From a virus, in IMG/VR virus record IMGVR_UViG_3300045995_000205, positions 1 to 20,024 of that record: a DNA stretch of 20,024 nucleotides, one strand, 5' to 3'. A program made the translations under genes and the position numbers. The notes below the pieces were generated by a model that was not told the DNA's origin, made no database searches, and saw nothing but the letters and a program-made list of their open reading frames with translations. Positions 19,681 to 20,024 of this stretch are shown piece after piece. Numbering within the stretch: position 1 is the stretch's first letter; each line of letters opens with the position of its first letter.

Positions 19681-20024
19681 ATGCTTGAAAACGAAGGGGC
19701 TACCCCCGACGACATAGCACCCGTTGACACGGTTGTAGACGCTCCTGAACCCAAGTCCATGGACGACACGATCCGCGAGACTCTGCGAAGTCTCAAGGAA
19801 AAAGGCGCTGAGATTGAATCCGAGCCAGAGCCGGTCAAGGCTGAGAAGGTTCGGGATGAAAAGGGCAAGTTTGCTCCTGACAAGCCTCTGATCAAAGAAG
19901 TTGATGAGGCGGCAGAAAAGCCCGAGGTCGTCACCAAAGCAGCGCCGAACACCTGGCGCAAGGAAGTGGCCGAAAAGTGGGGCGCCTTGCCTCCCGAGGT
20001 GCAATCTGAAGTTGAGCGGCGTGA
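19681..20024 (+). CDS. Scaffold-like head assembly protein, N-terminal part (runs off the right edge)
   Basis: The first 114 codons of an acidic protein. It reads MLENEGATPDDIAPVDTVVD, then SMDDTIRETLRSLKEKG, the motif RDEKGKFA near residue 60, a Lys/Glu-rich linker, and APNTWRKEVAEKWGALPPEV near residue 92. This combination of an acidic disordered start, a DEKGKFA motif and the EKWGALPPEV helix is familiar from phage proteins annotated as putative scaffold. Scaffolds template head assembly and leave before DNA enters. GAAGGAAAAG precedes the ATG. The rest lies beyond the window, so the assignment depends only on the N-terminus and the place after the portal. Confidence 0.7.
   Translation, partial: MLENEGATPDDIAPVDTVVDAPEPKSMDDTIRETLRSLKEKGAEIESEPEPVKAEKVRDEKGKFAPDKPLIKEVDEAAEKPEVVTKAAPNTWRKEVAEKWGALPPEVQSEVERR

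Overview
The window reads as part of a lambdoid-type temperate phage genome or prophage from a moderately GC-rich proteobacterium. My recollection of similar phage proteins points to a Burkholderiales host, but nothing in the window proves this. There are no tRNA, rRNA, IS or CRISPR elements. Genes are tightly packed, and most neighbours share an ATGA, GTGA or TAATG start/stop overlap.

Layout, left to right. (1) 1-6761, minus strand: one long early-left operon. In transcription order it holds three small leader genes (112, 57 and 29 aa), a Bet/RecT annealing protein, a YqaJ exonuclease with a long C-terminal extension, an HNH endonuclease, several small phage proteins, a second endonuclease-like protein, more small proteins, a DUF4224 excisionase-type protein and a tyrosine integrase that runs off the left edge. 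(2) 6762-7988: the immunity region. A short XRE repressor is transcribed leftward, and a signal-peptide protein lies downstream of it in the position of lambda rex, followed by a strong terminator. Two pairs of matching operator palindromes sit on the leftward early promoter and between the repressor and the cro-like gene. (3) 7989-12197, plus strand: the early-right operon, with a cro-like regulator, a ribbon-helix-helix protein, a Rha/ANT antirepressor-like protein, a DUF4406 protein, a DUF1376 replication protein, a winged-helix protein overlapped by a second frame, NinB, NinG and a gene in the position of antiterminator Q. (4) 12198-12611: a 414-base non-coding late leader with a good sigma70 promoter, an immediate terminator and several strong hairpins. 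(5) 12612-20024, plus strand: the late operon, with small and large terminase, a small protein, a large P22-like portal, a run of small probable virion proteins (one built from 22-residue repeats), a terminator, and the start of a scaffold-like protein.

How it works together (inference): in a lysogen the repressor would occupy the four operators and silence both early promoters, while its own transcript also expresses the rex-position protein and stops before the lytic operon. On induction, Bet and YqaJ would recombine phage DNA, DUF4224 and integrase would excise it, and the DUF1376 protein would start replication. The Q-position protein would then let polymerase pass the terminator after the late promoter, so that packaging and head genes are made. 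The portal type suggests a short-tailed phage, but no tail genes are in view.
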